Shown in pieces: positions 54,818-63,865 of a stretch of DNA of 64,000 bases. Source of the DNA: Marisediminitalea aggregata. Its GTDB lineage: Bacteria; Pseudomonadota; Gammaproteobacteria; Enterobacterales; Alteromonadaceae. The DNA lies in NCBI RefSeq assembly GCF_900129565.1, contig NZ_FQWD01000001.1:682001-746000 (forward strand), written 5' to 3'. The notes below the pieces were generated by a model, which saw only the letters and a program-made list of their open reading frames with translations, was not told the origin of the DNA and made no database searches. The number at the start of each line of letters is the position of its first letter. The first letter of the stretch is position 1. Both the position numbers and the translations under genes were made by a program.

Positions 54818-56566
54818 ATGGATTCGACAGATCTGAGTAACCTCCCCGCTATTCTGTTTACGGCCGGTGCAGCCCTTATTGCCGCTATCACAGTTGGCTT
54901 TTTATTTGCGCGCTTGTATACGCGTGCCACTAAAGAAACTGCGTTCGTGCGAACCGGTTTAGGTGGCGAGAAAGTCATTAAAGACGGTGGCGCCATTGTA
55001 CTGCCGGTGGTACACGAAATCATTCCGGTCAACATGAATACCCTGCGTATTGAAGTGGAAAAAACACAGAAAGACGCTTTGATCACTAAAGATCGCATGC
55101 GGGTTGACGTGAAAGCCGACTTCTATTTGCGCGTAGCGCCGAATGCCAGTGGCATTTCGATGGCCGCGCAAACACTTGGCACACGCACCACCCGTGCCGA
55201 AGAAGTGAAAAAGCTGATGGAATCGAAGTTTGTTGACGTGCTTCGTGCCGTTGCAGCTGAAATGACCATGACCGAAATGCACGAACAGCGCGCCGACTTT
55301 GTACAAAAAGTTCAGCAAAGTGTAGCGAACGATTTGGAGAAAAACGGGTTAGAGCTGGAATCGGTAAGCTTAACCGGCTTCGACCAGACCGACTTGCAGT
55401 TCTTCAATGAAAACAATGCGTTCGATGCCGAAGGTCGTGCTCGCCTGGCCAAAATCATTGAAGAAAAGCGCAAAGAAACCAACGACATCCAGCAGGAAAA
55501 CCGCATTCAGATTGAACAGCGTAACCTGGAAGCGGAAAAGCTATCGTTAAACATCAAGCGTGACGAAGAAGAAGCTAAAATTCTGCAAGAACAAGCACTG
55601 GCATTCAAACGCCAGGAGCAAAAAGCAGAAATTTCCAAGCAGCGCGAAGAGAAAGAGCGGGAAGAGCGCCAGGCCGAGATTGCTAAAGACAAAGCCATTG
55701 CTGCCTCACAAATTGAAAAAGACCGTGACATCGAAGCCCGCGAAATTGAAAAGCGCCGGGCTATTGAAGAAGCGCGTATTCAGCAACTGCAACAGTTAGA
55801 AGTGGCTGAGCAAAACAAGCAAATCGCCATTGCGAACAAGTCGGAAGAAGAATCTGCAGCCCGCGCGAAAGCCGCGGAAGCCGAGAAGCTGAAAGTAGAG
55901 AAAGAAGAAGCGGTTATCACGGCACGTCAGGTCGCGGAAGCAAACCGTAGAATGGAAATCGAAGTGATAGATGCCCGTAAAGAGGCAGAGCGTGAAGCGG
56001 TTAACATTACCGTAGAAGCCGAAGCCAAACGCGAAGCGGCCATCAATACATCAGAAGCCATTCTAACCGAAGCTAAAGCCTCTGCCGACGCCAAGAAACT
56101 GCAAGCAGAAGCCGATGAAAAAGTCTTTGCGGTAGAAGCCGCGGGTAAGAAAGCGTTATATGACGCCGAAAATACCCTGAAAGAAGAGCAAATCGACCTG
56201 CAGCGTTCATTGGCTGTACTCAAAGTTCTACCAGAGATCATTGCAAGTGCCGTTAAGCCATTGGAAAACATCGATGGCATTAAAATCCTGCAAGGGTATA
56301 ACGCCGGCGCGGGTGGCGTAGGCAGCACGCACAACGAAGGCGGTAGCCTGTCTGATCAGGTGACCCGAGCAGCACTGAACTACCGCGCTAACGCACCATT
56401 GGTGGACTCATTACTTCGTGAAGTAGGTCTGGTAGACAAAGAAAAAGGGACGCTGGAAGACCTGTTACACGGCAATGCCATTATCGATGGGAATTTAACG
56501 CCGGCGAACGCCACTGACGATGCCTCGGCGACGGAAGAAACAACTGAAACACCGAAAGCCAGTTAA
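54818..56566 (+). CDS. yqiK: YqiK, flotillin-family membrane scaffold protein
   Basis: The 582-residue protein has an N-terminal membrane anchor (AILFTAGAALIAAITVGFLF), an SPFH domain (RTGLGGEKVIKDGGAIVLPV to about residue 210) and a long Glu/Ala/Lys-rich coiled coil (about 210-460), then a low-complexity tail. Flotillins scaffold ordered membrane patches, with links to signalling and stress. It follows yqiJ and precedes a cold-shock/DUF1294 gene by 17 bases. Confidence 0.93.
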   Translation: MDSTDLSNLPAILFTAGAALIAAITVGFLFARLYTRATKETAFVRTGLGGEKVIKDGGAIVLPVVHEIIPVNMNTLRIEVEKTQKDALITKDRMRVDVKADFYLRVAPNASGISMAAQTLGTRTTRAEEVKKLMESKFVDVLRAVAAEMTMTEMHEQRADFVQKVQQSVANDLEKNGLELESVSLTGFDQTDLQFFNENNAFDAEGRARLAKIIEEKRKETNDIQQENRIQIEQRNLEAEKLSLNIKRDEEEAKILQEQALAFKRQEQKAEISKQREEKEREERQAEIAKDKAIAASQIEKDRDIEAREIEKRRAIEEARIQQLQQLEVAEQNKQIAIANKSEEESAARAKAAEAEKLKVEKEEAVITARQVAEANRRMEIEVIDARKEAEREAVNITVEAEAKREAAINTSEAILTEAKASADAKKLQAEADEKVFAVEAAGKKALYDAENTLKEEQIDLQRSLAVLKVLPEIIASAVKPLENIDGIKILQGYNAGAGGVGSTHNEGGSLSDQVTRAALNYRANAPLVDSLLREVGLVDKEKGTLEDLLHGNAIIDGNLTPANATDDASATEETTETPKAS

Positions 56567-56583
56567 GTCTAGGGTTTCAGAGT

Positions 56584-57207
56584 TTGAAACACCAGGGAAA
56601 GCTAAGTAACTGGAACGATGCCAAAGGATTTGGCTTTGTGCAGCCCAATGGCGGCGGCCTGCGGGCGTTTGTGCACATCAGCGCCTTTTCGCGTCGTTCC
56701 AGACGCCCTGTTGACGGTGACATCATCGTGTATGAAGTAGCTCAGCAGACAGACGGCAAGGCAAAAGCAGTTAACGTCATGTTGCTGGCAGATCATAAAT
56801 CCGGCCATACCCGTAAATCAAAATCGCAGCGCTCCTCAGGCAGCAGTAAACCCGCTATTTTGGGCACGTTGGCGTTTTGCATTGCTCTGGTTGCACTGAC
56901 TGTACTTCGCACAATACCGGTTGAATTGATGTTCATTTATGCAGGCGCCAGTTTGCTGGCATTTCTGATGTATGCCTGGGACAAGTCAGCGGCGCAACAC
57001 GGCCGATGGCGAACCCCTGAAGCCCACCTACAGCTCATTGCCTTGCTCGGCGGCTGGCCTGGTGCGTATGTAGCGCAGCGCACCCTACGTCATAAATCCA
57101 GCAAAACCACATTTAAGGTCACATTTTGGTGCATGGTGGCACTTAATCTTGCTGCGCTGAGTTATGTGTTTACCGAGTCAGGGCAGTCGCTGCTACATTC
57201 GATTTAG
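56584..57207 (+). CDS. Cold-shock domain plus DUF1294 membrane protein
   Basis: The 207-residue protein has a cold-shock-type nucleic-acid-binding domain at the N-terminus (KGFGFVQP and AFVHISAF, RNP-like) and a C-terminal DUF1294 membrane domain (DKSAAQHGRWRTPEAHLQ, LLGGWPGAYVAQRTLRHKS). The start is likely TTG at 56584. This CSD-DUF1294 fusion occurs in many proteobacteria, function unknown. It follows the flotillin gene closely, perhaps cotranscribed. Confidence 0.88.
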   Translation: MKHQGKLSNWNDAKGFGFVQPNGGGLRAFVHISAFSRRSRRPVDGDIIVYEVAQQTDGKAKAVNVMLLADHKSGHTRKSKSQRSSGSSKPAILGTLAFCIALVALTVLRTIPVELMFIYAGASLLAFLMYAWDKSAAQHGRWRTPEAHLQLIALLGGWPGAYVAQRTLRHKSSKTTFKVTFWCMVALNLAALSYVFTESGQSLLHSI

Positions 57208-57321
57208 CAGTCAGTGCCTTTCTTTACGAATACTCATTGCTGTACTCCCAAACAGAAAGTAAGTGCCTGGTTGTTTTATAAGCGTACACTTTGCTTACAA
57301 CACAAATGGAAATAGCGTTAC

Positions 57322-58209
57322 ATGAAGGATTGGCTCAACCGAGTTAGTAAAAGCTGGGATGCGGCGAAAGCGGAGCTGGATACCAAGCTAGGGATGGTAA
57401 AAGAGCATATAGGCGCTTTACCGGTTATTGTGTCCCTTGAACGCAGCGAGCCACAGGACGTACAGTACGATGAAAAGCATTACTTTGTTATTCCTAATCA
57501 CACCTGTGATATTGGCTTTTCATTGCACACCATGCGTACATTGCCATCAGGCTCGCCGGAGATAAATGACCTGCCAAAACGGCGCGTATTTCATTTTCCT
57601 AACGAGCATTACGAGGGCGCACTGCGTTTGCATATGGTGGAAACTGCCCGCAGCATGGCTTTTGATACCAATAGCAATACGCAAAGCACCCTGGAAAAAC
57701 TGGCCGACGATATTGACGCCATGGACAGCAAGCTCACTTACGGCATGTTGGCGGTGGGCGCATTAGCAGCAATTTTTAATCCTCTCATCGGCGCCGGCAT
57801 AGCACTGAAAGCAGTGCTCCCGAGTATTTCAGGCATGTTATCTCGTCATGGATTAAAACCACTTGGAGAAAAAGCCACGCGGGCGCAGATTGAGCACAAG
57901 GCGAAACAGGCCGAAGAGCACGTACTCGCCCAGTTTGCTGCTGCCACCACGCTCAAAGTGACTAACCCTATCCTCAACGAACTGGAATTTGCACTGCGCA
58001 CCAATGAGCAGGAGCACGATCCGCTGCATGACCCTAATCTGGCAAACGCCAGTTTACCTGCGCTTGAGCATTGTGATTGGCGGCATCTGACGGAAGTGGC
58101 TATAAGCCACGTGTATAAAGAGATATTGGCCGATCCAGAAAAGCACGCTAAGGCAAAACTGGGGCCAGAGGACATTCGTTGGCTACAGGTTTTGTTGGCA
58201 GGGAAATAG
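57322..58209 (+). CDS. Hypothetical protein with a central hydrophobic hairpin
   Basis: The 295-residue protein has a soluble N-terminal part with HTCDIGFSLHTMRTLPSGSPE, a central hydrophobic hairpin (residues 141-173, YGMLAVGALAAIFNPLIGAG then an ALKAVLP turn) and a helical C-terminal part. The hydrophobic segment could insert in the membrane. I do not recognise the family. It is the last plus-strand gene after the YqiJK cluster, 114 bases beyond the CSD-DUF1294 gene, but cotranscription is uncertain. Confidence 0.65.
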   Translation: MKDWLNRVSKSWDAAKAELDTKLGMVKEHIGALPVIVSLERSEPQDVQYDEKHYFVIPNHTCDIGFSLHTMRTLPSGSPEINDLPKRRVFHFPNEHYEGALRLHMVETARSMAFDTNSNTQSTLEKLADDIDAMDSKLTYGMLAVGALAAIFNPLIGAGIALKAVLPSISGMLSRHGLKPLGEKATRAQIEHKAKQAEEHVLAQFAAATTLKVTNPILNELEFALRTNEQEHDPLHDPNLANASLPALEHCDWRHLTEVAISHVYKEILADPEKHAKAKLGPEDIRWLQVLLAGK

Positions 58210-58279
58210 CCCCTGCCCACAAATAAGGCGTAACTAACAGGGGCCGTGATACTTCCAGCCCCTGCAAATTCAATGCTTG

Positions 58280-58852
58280 TTACTCGCCGAAATACTCCCA
58301 GTATTCAGCAAAGGTTTCCTGAGAAATATCAGATTTACTTAACTCATTCAGGAACTGCGGCAGGGTATCCAGCAAGAACTGCTCTTCCGTTGGCGTGGTC
58401 TGATGCTCTTTGTACGCCGATGTCCAAAAGTTATTCACGTCCGTGGAGTCCATCATGTACTCAAAACTCTCAATTGACCGTCCCTGAACAAACACGTCAT
58501 AGCGAACTTTGAACTCTTTGTTCGATACAACCGGGATAATACCAAGGGTACTGGCTGACAGCATCAGTGACGAAAACTGGGTGCCATCCTGTTTCGTGCG
58601 GTGTCCTTTCAGCACACGCACGCCAATAGGCAGGCCCACAGCCTTGTCATCCAATGCAGTAAACGCTTTGTATTCTTCTAGTTTTTCCTTAATCAACTTG
58701 TCTTCAACATTGGTAACAAAAAACACCGGCGGGTACGCCTTTCCCTCGTGGGTGTAGTTGAAGATAGCCGCTTCAGTGTCCTGCGCGAATGAATGAGATA
58801 CGGCGGCGACACTCAATAAACACGATGCTACGGCAAATCGGTACATTTTCAT
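58280..58852 (-). CDS. Secreted protein of unknown function beside a protease
   Basis: The 190-residue protein has a signal peptide (MKMYRFAVASCLLSVAAVSHSFAQ) and a mature soluble domain with GKAYPPVFFVTNVEDKLIKE, FKVRYDVFVQGRSIESFEYM and a C-terminal acidic end EYWEYFGE. No family is recognised. I chose ATG 58852, with GGAG about 10 bases upstream. It is 14 bases downstream of the trypsin-like lipoprotein gene on the same strand, so the two are very likely cotranscribed and possibly functionally linked. Confidence 0.72.
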   Translation of the reverse strand: MKMYRFAVASCLLSVAAVSHSFAQDTEAAIFNYTHEGKAYPPVFFVTNVEDKLIKEKLEEYKAFTALDDKAVGLPIGVRVLKGHRTKQDGTQFSSLMLSASTLGIIPVVSNKEFKVRYDVFVQGRSIESFEYMMDSTDVNNFWTSAYKEHQTTPTEEQFLLDTLPQFLNELSKSDISQETFAEYWEYFGE

Positions 58853-58866
58853 TGTTCGAGACTCCC

Positions 58867-60051
58867 TTATTGGTAGCATAAAACTTGATTGGTATATTCA
58901 ACGGCTTGTTTTGATGCCTCTTCAAAACTCGCTGCCGGCGCATTGGTGCTGTACGAGAAGCCCCCTTTGTTCAGGAACTTCGCAAGCAGTGAGGTACCAA
59001 TGGCAAAGTTCACATTTTGCGATGTCGTACCGGCGTTAGTCAGCATCATGCGTTGGTTCAGAGAGCCAGAAACGACCCCCAGAAGCTGACCGCTGTAGTC
59101 GACCACAGCACCACCGCTGTTACCCGGCTGTACTGGCGCAGAAAACTGAAAACTGCCTTTTGCTCCCTTTAATCCGCCTTGTGAGGTAACGTTACCCACG
59201 GTAAGCGAAGGATAATCAGACAGCAAGTTAGACAATGGGAAGCCTGTCGCAAACAAAGGCTTACCTAAGCTTACATCGAGTTCTTCACTGATCGAGATGC
59301 TTTCCGGGTTCTGATATTCCGTCGTCAGTACGGCTAAATCCAGTAACTCACTTGACTTGGCAATGGTTGCAGCGTGAGTTTGGCCTTTGTGTTTCACCTC
59401 AACTAGAATACACTCGCTTACTACATGAGCAGCGGTCACCAGCGTACCGTTTTTATCAATGTAAAACCCGGTACCCGAGCCTTCAGGGTTAATGTCGTCA
59501 AAGAAATCCTTAATTGAAACGGGTTGGTCAGCTTCAGATGCTGTAGCAACCAAATTGCGATCCTGACTGTTCAGGAAATCAATGAGGTTTTCTTTAATGC
59601 TTTTCACAAAGGCGTTATACACCGCGTTAAAATCGTACACCCCGCCCGTTCCGCTGGCACTGCTCTGTACCTGGCGCTTAAATACGGTATCGCCGTTGCG
59701 GTTTTTGATCACAAGCTCAAGATCAGACTCGTAACCGCCCCAGACAAAGTCCCAGTCGCTCACAGCTCCCAGTTGAATTAAGTAATCAAAATCACTGGTG
59801 GAAGACAACTTTTCGCTGTTCGAGAAAAAGTCTTTAACAACCAGTTCTGCTGCTTCTTCCAGTTTTCCATAAAAGTTAATTTTTCTATCAGGTTTGCTTT
59901 TATCAACGTAGTAAGCAACAGACACATCTAATGGGAGTTGAATGTCCGGGTTGAGTTTACTTTTCGTTTTTACCTGTGACGCATTTTGTACAGGCGTGGC
60001 TTCACACCCCAACAGGATGAGGGATATGAGTACAACTGCTATTTTTTTCAT
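58867..60051 (-). CDS. Trypsin-like serine protease, predicted lipoprotein
   Basis: The 394-residue protein from ATG 60051 has a lipoprotein signal (VLISLILLGC, lipidated C16). An N-terminal domain (residues 30-165) of unknown type precedes a trypsin-like domain with H209 (VTAAHVV), D239 (LLDLAVL) and S312 (PGNSGGAVV). No PDZ domain follows, unlike DegP/DegS. It probably anchors in an envelope membrane and acts in the periplasm. The substrate is unknown. Its transcript continues into the secreted 190-residue protein. Confidence 0.88.
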   Translation of the reverse strand: MKKIAVVLISLILLGCEATPVQNASQVKTKSKLNPDIQLPLDVSVAYYVDKSKPDRKINFYGKLEEAAELVVKDFFSNSEKLSSTSDFDYLIQLGAVSDWDFVWGGYESDLELVIKNRNGDTVFKRQVQSSASGTGGVYDFNAVYNAFVKSIKENLIDFLNSQDRNLVATASEADQPVSIKDFFDDINPEGSGTGFYIDKNGTLVTAAHVVSECILVEVKHKGQTHAATIAKSSELLDLAVLTTEYQNPESISISEELDVSLGKPLFATGFPLSNLLSDYPSLTVGNVTSQGGLKGAKGSFQFSAPVQPGNSGGAVVDYSGQLLGVVSGSLNQRMMLTNAGTTSQNVNFAIGTSLLAKFLNKGGFSYSTNAPAASFEEASKQAVEYTNQVLCYQ

Positions 60052-60256
60052 GTAAATTACAATCCGTTGGTAGATAGGAATTTTCGCTAAAAAGCAAGGT
60101 AGGACAGTGTGTTGATGTTGCAGACGCGAGTCCATTCTGCCTTTTGTTGAACGATTATGCGCCACTCTTCGCTGAAAAGTAAAGAGCGGCTAAATCCTAC
60201 TTTGGATGAAGTTATTTGCCCGCACATGCAGAGAAAAAATAATATTTTTCACCGCG

Positions 60257-60502
60257 CTAATAGTGCGGTGGCGGCGTTTCTTCCGACATTTTGGCAATGT
60301 TTGACGGCTCCATGCCTTTTACTTTGTCGATGACGTGCTTCAACTGAAATTCCATCTTTTCAAGCTGACGCTGCTGAGAAGACAAGGCATCATTCAGCGC
60401 ATCGATGGTATGTTCCTGAAACGCCAGTTTGGTTTGCAGTTCTTCTATGGCTTGATTTGCGACCGCAAGCTCGTCGGCAAGTTGTTGTGATTCAGAAGTC
60501 AT
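60257..60502 (-). CDS. slyX: SlyX
   Basis: This 81-residue protein is almost entirely a coiled coil (heptad-rich, LADELAVANQAIEELQTKLA, then LNDALSSQQRQLEKMEFQL) and ends in the ETPPPHY tail conserved in the SlyX family, which has no known function. It overlaps the WD40 lipoprotein gene by four bases (ATGA). Divergent neighbour fkpA matches the conserved slyX-fkpA order. Confidence 0.95.
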   Translation of the reverse strand: MTSESQQLADELAVANQAIEELQTKLAFQEHTIDALNDALSSQQRQLEKMEFQLKHVIDKVKGMEPSNIAKMSEETPPPHY

Positions 60503-61500
60503 AGTGATGAATTACTCCAAAGTTCGGCTAATCCGCTGCTGCTCACTGACAACACATGTTGGGGGTCAATAAAGCCTACGGCATAAACCACCGCAGACGG
60601 CGGGGTCATATTTTCTCGCGGCGCCACTTTCCATTCAGCCACTTGCTCACCCGTTTGCACATCCCACACATAAACTCGTCGGGACGGCGCACCGGTTAGC
60701 AAGTACTTACCATCTTCAGAAAACACCGCATCGGTAAAGATTTTCTGGCGCGCAATATACTGCAATTGACTGACAGGTTCACCTGTTTGTACATTCCAAA
60801 TCTGGGATTTTTGCTGACTATCTGCGGTAAAGGCATAGCGTCCTGCATCATCCAGTGCTACCAGAGTCACTCTGCTTGGATGCGTAAATGTGTGGATTAC
60901 CTGCCCGGTCTGCGTACTCCACAAATACGCCACATAATCATTGCCTCCCGTTAAGGCATAGTTGCCATTCGGGGTGATATCCACACTGTTAACGCGTTCC
61001 TGATGCCCTAAAAATTCAATTCGACGGCCAGATACCGGTTCGAAGTACATCACTTTGCCATTCGAACGCCCGACTAAAACCCCACGCCCTTGATTAGACA
61101 CCGCAATATCGCGAATAGTGGACTCATCAATTCGCCAGAACCCTACTGGTTCCCCGCTGGTTAAACTCCACAATGCAAAGGCTTCTCGATCTGACGTTAC
61201 TGCGTACTGGCTGTCTGCGCCTATGTGCACACTGGCAACCAGATTATTACCTTCCCCCTGATGACTCCACTGAAACAAGGGCTGTGCCTCGCCATAGCGC
61301 CATACATGAATACCATTGTTGATACCCGACACCACACTGAGTTGACCGTCTGGCGAAATATCGGCGGCATAAGCTCCTTCTTCAACCAGCCTCCAGCTGT
61401 TATCAGGCTCTGTGCCCGGCACCGTGCAGCCATACAAGCCCAGCATCAGCAGACAACCTGGTAAAAATTGAAGGAACGATTTTGCAGTTATCGTGGTCAT
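60499..61500 (-). CDS. WD40-repeat lipoprotein
   Basis: The 333-residue protein has a lipoprotein signal (LLMLGLYGC, lipidated C25) and WD40-type repeats: GHQERVNSVDITPNGNYALT, LVALDDAGRYAFTADSQQ, TDAVFSEDGKYLLTGAP and VWDVQTGEQVAEW, consistent with a seven-bladed propeller. WD40 lipoproteins in the envelope are rare; a scaffold role is inferred. It precedes slyX with a four-base overlap and is divergent from fkpA. Confidence 0.88.
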   Translation of the reverse strand: MTTITAKSFLQFLPGCLLMLGLYGCTVPGTEPDNSWRLVEEGAYAADISPDGQLSVVSGINNGIHVWRYGEAQPLFQWSHQGEGNNLVASVHIGADSQYAVTSDREAFALWSLTSGEPVGFWRIDESTIRDIAVSNQGRGVLVGRSNGKVMYFEPVSGRRIEFLGHQERVNSVDITPNGNYALTGGNDYVAYLWSTQTGQVIHTFTHPSRVTLVALDDAGRYAFTADSQQKSQIWNVQTGEPVSQLQYIARQKIFTDAVFSEDGKYLLTGAPSRRVYVWDVQTGEQVAEWKVAPRENMTPPSAVVYAVGFIDPQHVLSVSSSGLAELWSNSSL

Positions 61501-61623
61501 AAGCGTTTTGTTGTTACCCTGGCTGACCTGTTTAACCGATCAGTTTAATCAGCCCAGGTCACAAATATAAAGGTATACCCCCATTGTAAAACACCGCACA
61601 CGTAGTGCAATGTGATTCACTAG

Positions 61624-61637
61624 CCGGTTGTAACCGG
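61624..61637. repeat. Perfect palindrome upstream of fkpA
   Basis: CCGGTT-GT-AACCGG is a perfect inverted repeat midway in the divergent 291-base gap between the WD40 lipoprotein gene and fkpA. It could be an operator for either. No regulator match is claimed. Confidence 0.35.
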
Positions 61638-61791
61638 TAATTCATCGGTGGGGACTCGTTTTTTATACCAAGCGTGTTACAGTACCTGAGTATATTATCG
61701 GACGCGAAAAAATTACCTTTACATACGGCAGTTGATGCGGGCTATTGTGGGCTATGCGAATTGCCGGATTAAATTTATAACGGAGAAGTTT

Positions 61792-62559
61792 ATGCAAAAG
61801 TCGATTGTTGCCCTTTCGCTAATCGCAACATTGGGTCTGGCGGCATGTCAGCCTCAGCAAAGTGCAACTGAACAAGCAGCTGCCCCTGCCATTAAAAAAG
61901 AAGAAATGACTGACGCCCAAAAGCAAGCCTACGCGATGGGTGCAAGCATGGGTATGTTCGTGTTCACACGTAACAAGCAAATGGAGCAGTTTGGCGAAGG
62001 TCTGGATACCGCGGCGATCATGCAAGGCATGAAAGACGGTATGAACGACACGTTATTGTTCGAAACTGACGAAATTCAGCAATTGGCCCAAGCTGGCGAG
62101 CAAGCTATGCGCGCCAAGCAACAGGAAATGGCAACACAGCTTGCAGAGGAAAACCTGGTAAAAGGTGCAGAATTCCTGGCTGAAAATGGCAAGAAAGACG
62201 GTGTTGTCACCACTGAATCTGGCCTACAGTACGAAGTAATGGTTGCCGGTGAAGGCGCCAGCCCGGTTGCAACTGATACGGTAAAAGTACACTACAAAGG
62301 TACTTTACTGGACGGCACTGAGTTCGATTCTTCTTACTCTCGCGGCGAACCTGCGGTATTCCCACTGAACCGTGTTATCCCTGGTTGGACGGAAGGTGTT
62401 CAAACCATGAAAGAAGGCGGTAAAACCCGCTTCTTTATTCCTTCTGAACTGGCTTACGGCGAACGTGCTACAGGTAACATCACACCAAACTCTACATTGG
62501 TATTTGAAGTAGAGTTGTTAGAAGTGGTGAAACCGGAAGCTGAGGCAGAGGGCGAGTAA
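61792..62559 (+). CDS. fkpA: FkpA-type FKBP peptidyl-prolyl isomerase, predicted lipoprotein
   Basis: A periplasmic folding factor that isomerises proline bonds and has chaperone activity. The 255-residue protein from ATG 61792 (GGAGAAG upstream) has a signal ending LGLAACQ, so it looks lipidated, an N-terminal dimerisation domain (AYAMGASMGMF, QGMKDGMND) and a C-terminal FKBP domain (VKVHYKGTLLDGTEFDSSY, VIPGWTEGVQTMKEGGK, LAYGERA, VFEVELLEV). E. coli FkpA is soluble; here the lipobox is an oddity. Terminator follows. Confidence 0.95.
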   Translation: MQKSIVALSLIATLGLAACQPQQSATEQAAAPAIKKEEMTDAQKQAYAMGASMGMFVFTRNKQMEQFGEGLDTAAIMQGMKDGMNDTLLFETDEIQQLAQAGEQAMRAKQQEMATQLAEENLVKGAEFLAENGKKDGVVTTESGLQYEVMVAGEGASPVATDTVKVHYKGTLLDGTEFDSSYSRGEPAVFPLNRVIPGWTEGVQTMKEGGKTRFFIPSELAYGERATGNITPNSTLVFEVELLEVVKPEAEAEGE

Positions 62560-62591
62560 TAAGCCTGGCGTCACCAGTACCGAAAAAATGG

Positions 62592-62622
62592 AAAAAGCCG
62601 ACAGTAATATGTCGGCTTTTTT
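62592..62622 (+). terminator. Intrinsic terminator after fkpA
   Basis: AAAAAGCCGAC/GTCGGCTTTTT 11-bp stem with an eight-base loop and a T run, 32 bases past the fkpA stop. Confidence 0.92.
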
Positions 62623-62851
62623 ACAGCACCAGTCCCTGCTTGTCTGTGAGTCCCTACTTTTCTGCACCATTACAGCCTTAACGTTTAGGCCAATGGATGC
62701 GCCCAAATAGTTATTCGGGCAATGTTTGTCAGACAGTGTTTGTTTGTCTCTATAAAGATAGTACAAGGCGCTGACTTATCCAGCGAAAAGTGGTCATTGT
62801 TTAGGAATGATTCGTTCTAAAAACGACGTGTTTATAACGACAATAATGTCG

Positions 62852-63136
62852 TTAAGACAGGACGCTACGGCGGCGGTCAGGAGGCAGTTTGAATTTACCC
62901 ACTTTTTGAAGAACCAGCTTGCCTAAGCGGTACATACCAAGACCCACCAGTATGGAAATAATGGTTTTGGTGTCCTCGTGTTGTGTCAGTGCTTCGATAG
63001 TTGTCAGAGCAAACATCAATACACCGGTAATCAGCAATACGAATCCCATTAACGCCAGGCCAAGCACACCCGCAGACGCATGCCGAAGCGATGACTCTGC
63101 ATTGTTTGGTTGCTCATTTTCAGTTGGTTGACGCAT
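62852..63136 (-). CDS. Small membrane protein, unknown
   Basis: A 94-residue protein with two hydrophobic stretches (GVLGLALMGFVLLITGVLMFAL and a weaker ISILVGLGMYRLGKLVL) and a basic C-terminus (PPDRRRSVLS). No family is recognised. It is divergent from greB and convergent with fkpA. Coding potential is plausible but not strongly supported. Confidence 0.55.
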   Translation of the reverse strand: MRQPTENEQPNNAESSLRHASAGVLGLALMGFVLLITGVLMFALTTIEALTQHEDTKTIISILVGLGMYRLGKLVLQKVGKFKLPPDRRRSVLS

Positions 63137-63376
63137 AATCTCTTCAGTTCAGGTAAAGTCGATGCCAGTAATTCATTAGTCACTTCAAATGTGACATCGT
63201 TCAGTTAATTTACATTTTAGTTACATTAATCGACTTAGCAGCGAGCCACCATGGACCTTTAGTATAGATTGTAGTCATTAATGTGATTTATTCACCAAAG
63301 CTACAGCATTTGTCGCTAATATGCTACACAAGTTATCGTCTGTTTCCGGTATTTTTTTAACTTTTTATAACAACTT

Positions 63377-63865
63377 ATGGCAAAAACACCGTTAATTACC
63401 CGAAAGGGCTATCAAAAACTCCGTGATGAGTTGGATTACCTGTGGCGCGTAGAGCGTCCGGAGATCACCCGTAAGGTGACCTGGGCCGCCAGTTTGGGCG
63501 ACCGCAGTGAGAACGCTGACTACCAGTACAACAAAAAGAAGCTACGAGAAATCGACCGGCGTGTCAGATACCTTCGCAAGTGTCTGGAAAACCTTAAAGT
63601 GGTTGACTATCACCCTCAACAGGAAGGAAAGGTATTTTTCGGCGCATTTGTAGAGCTGGAAAATGACGACGGTAAAGTACTGACAATACGCATTGTAGGT
63701 TACGACGAAATCTTTGATCGCAAGGATGTGATCTCAGTGGATGCACCCATGGCCAGAGCCCTGATTGGCAAAGAAGCAGATGACGAGGTAACGGTGGTGA
63801 CTGAAGCGGGCCGTTTTGATTGGTGGATCAATAAAATATGGTACGACACCACTGACAAGATATAG
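63377..63865 (+). CDS. greB: GreB, transcription elongation factor
   Basis: GreB rescues backtracked RNA polymerase by stimulating cleavage of the nascent RNA. The 162-residue protein has the N-terminal coiled coil (LITRKGYQKLRDELDYLWRV, RSENADYQYNKKKLREIDRR) and the FKBP-like C-terminal domain (VFFGAFVELENDDG, IDVDAPMARALIGKEADDEV-like block). The tip acidic residues D and E near residue 41-44 (LGDRSENADY) are present. No tex gene follows in the visible 135 bases. Confidence 0.95.
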   Translation: MAKTPLITRKGYQKLRDELDYLWRVERPEITRKVTWAASLGDRSENADYQYNKKKLREIDRRVRYLRKCLENLKVVDYHPQQEGKVFFGAFVELENDDGKVLTIRIVGYDEIFDRKDVISVDAPMARALIGKEADDEVTVVTEAGRFDWWINKIWYDTTDKI

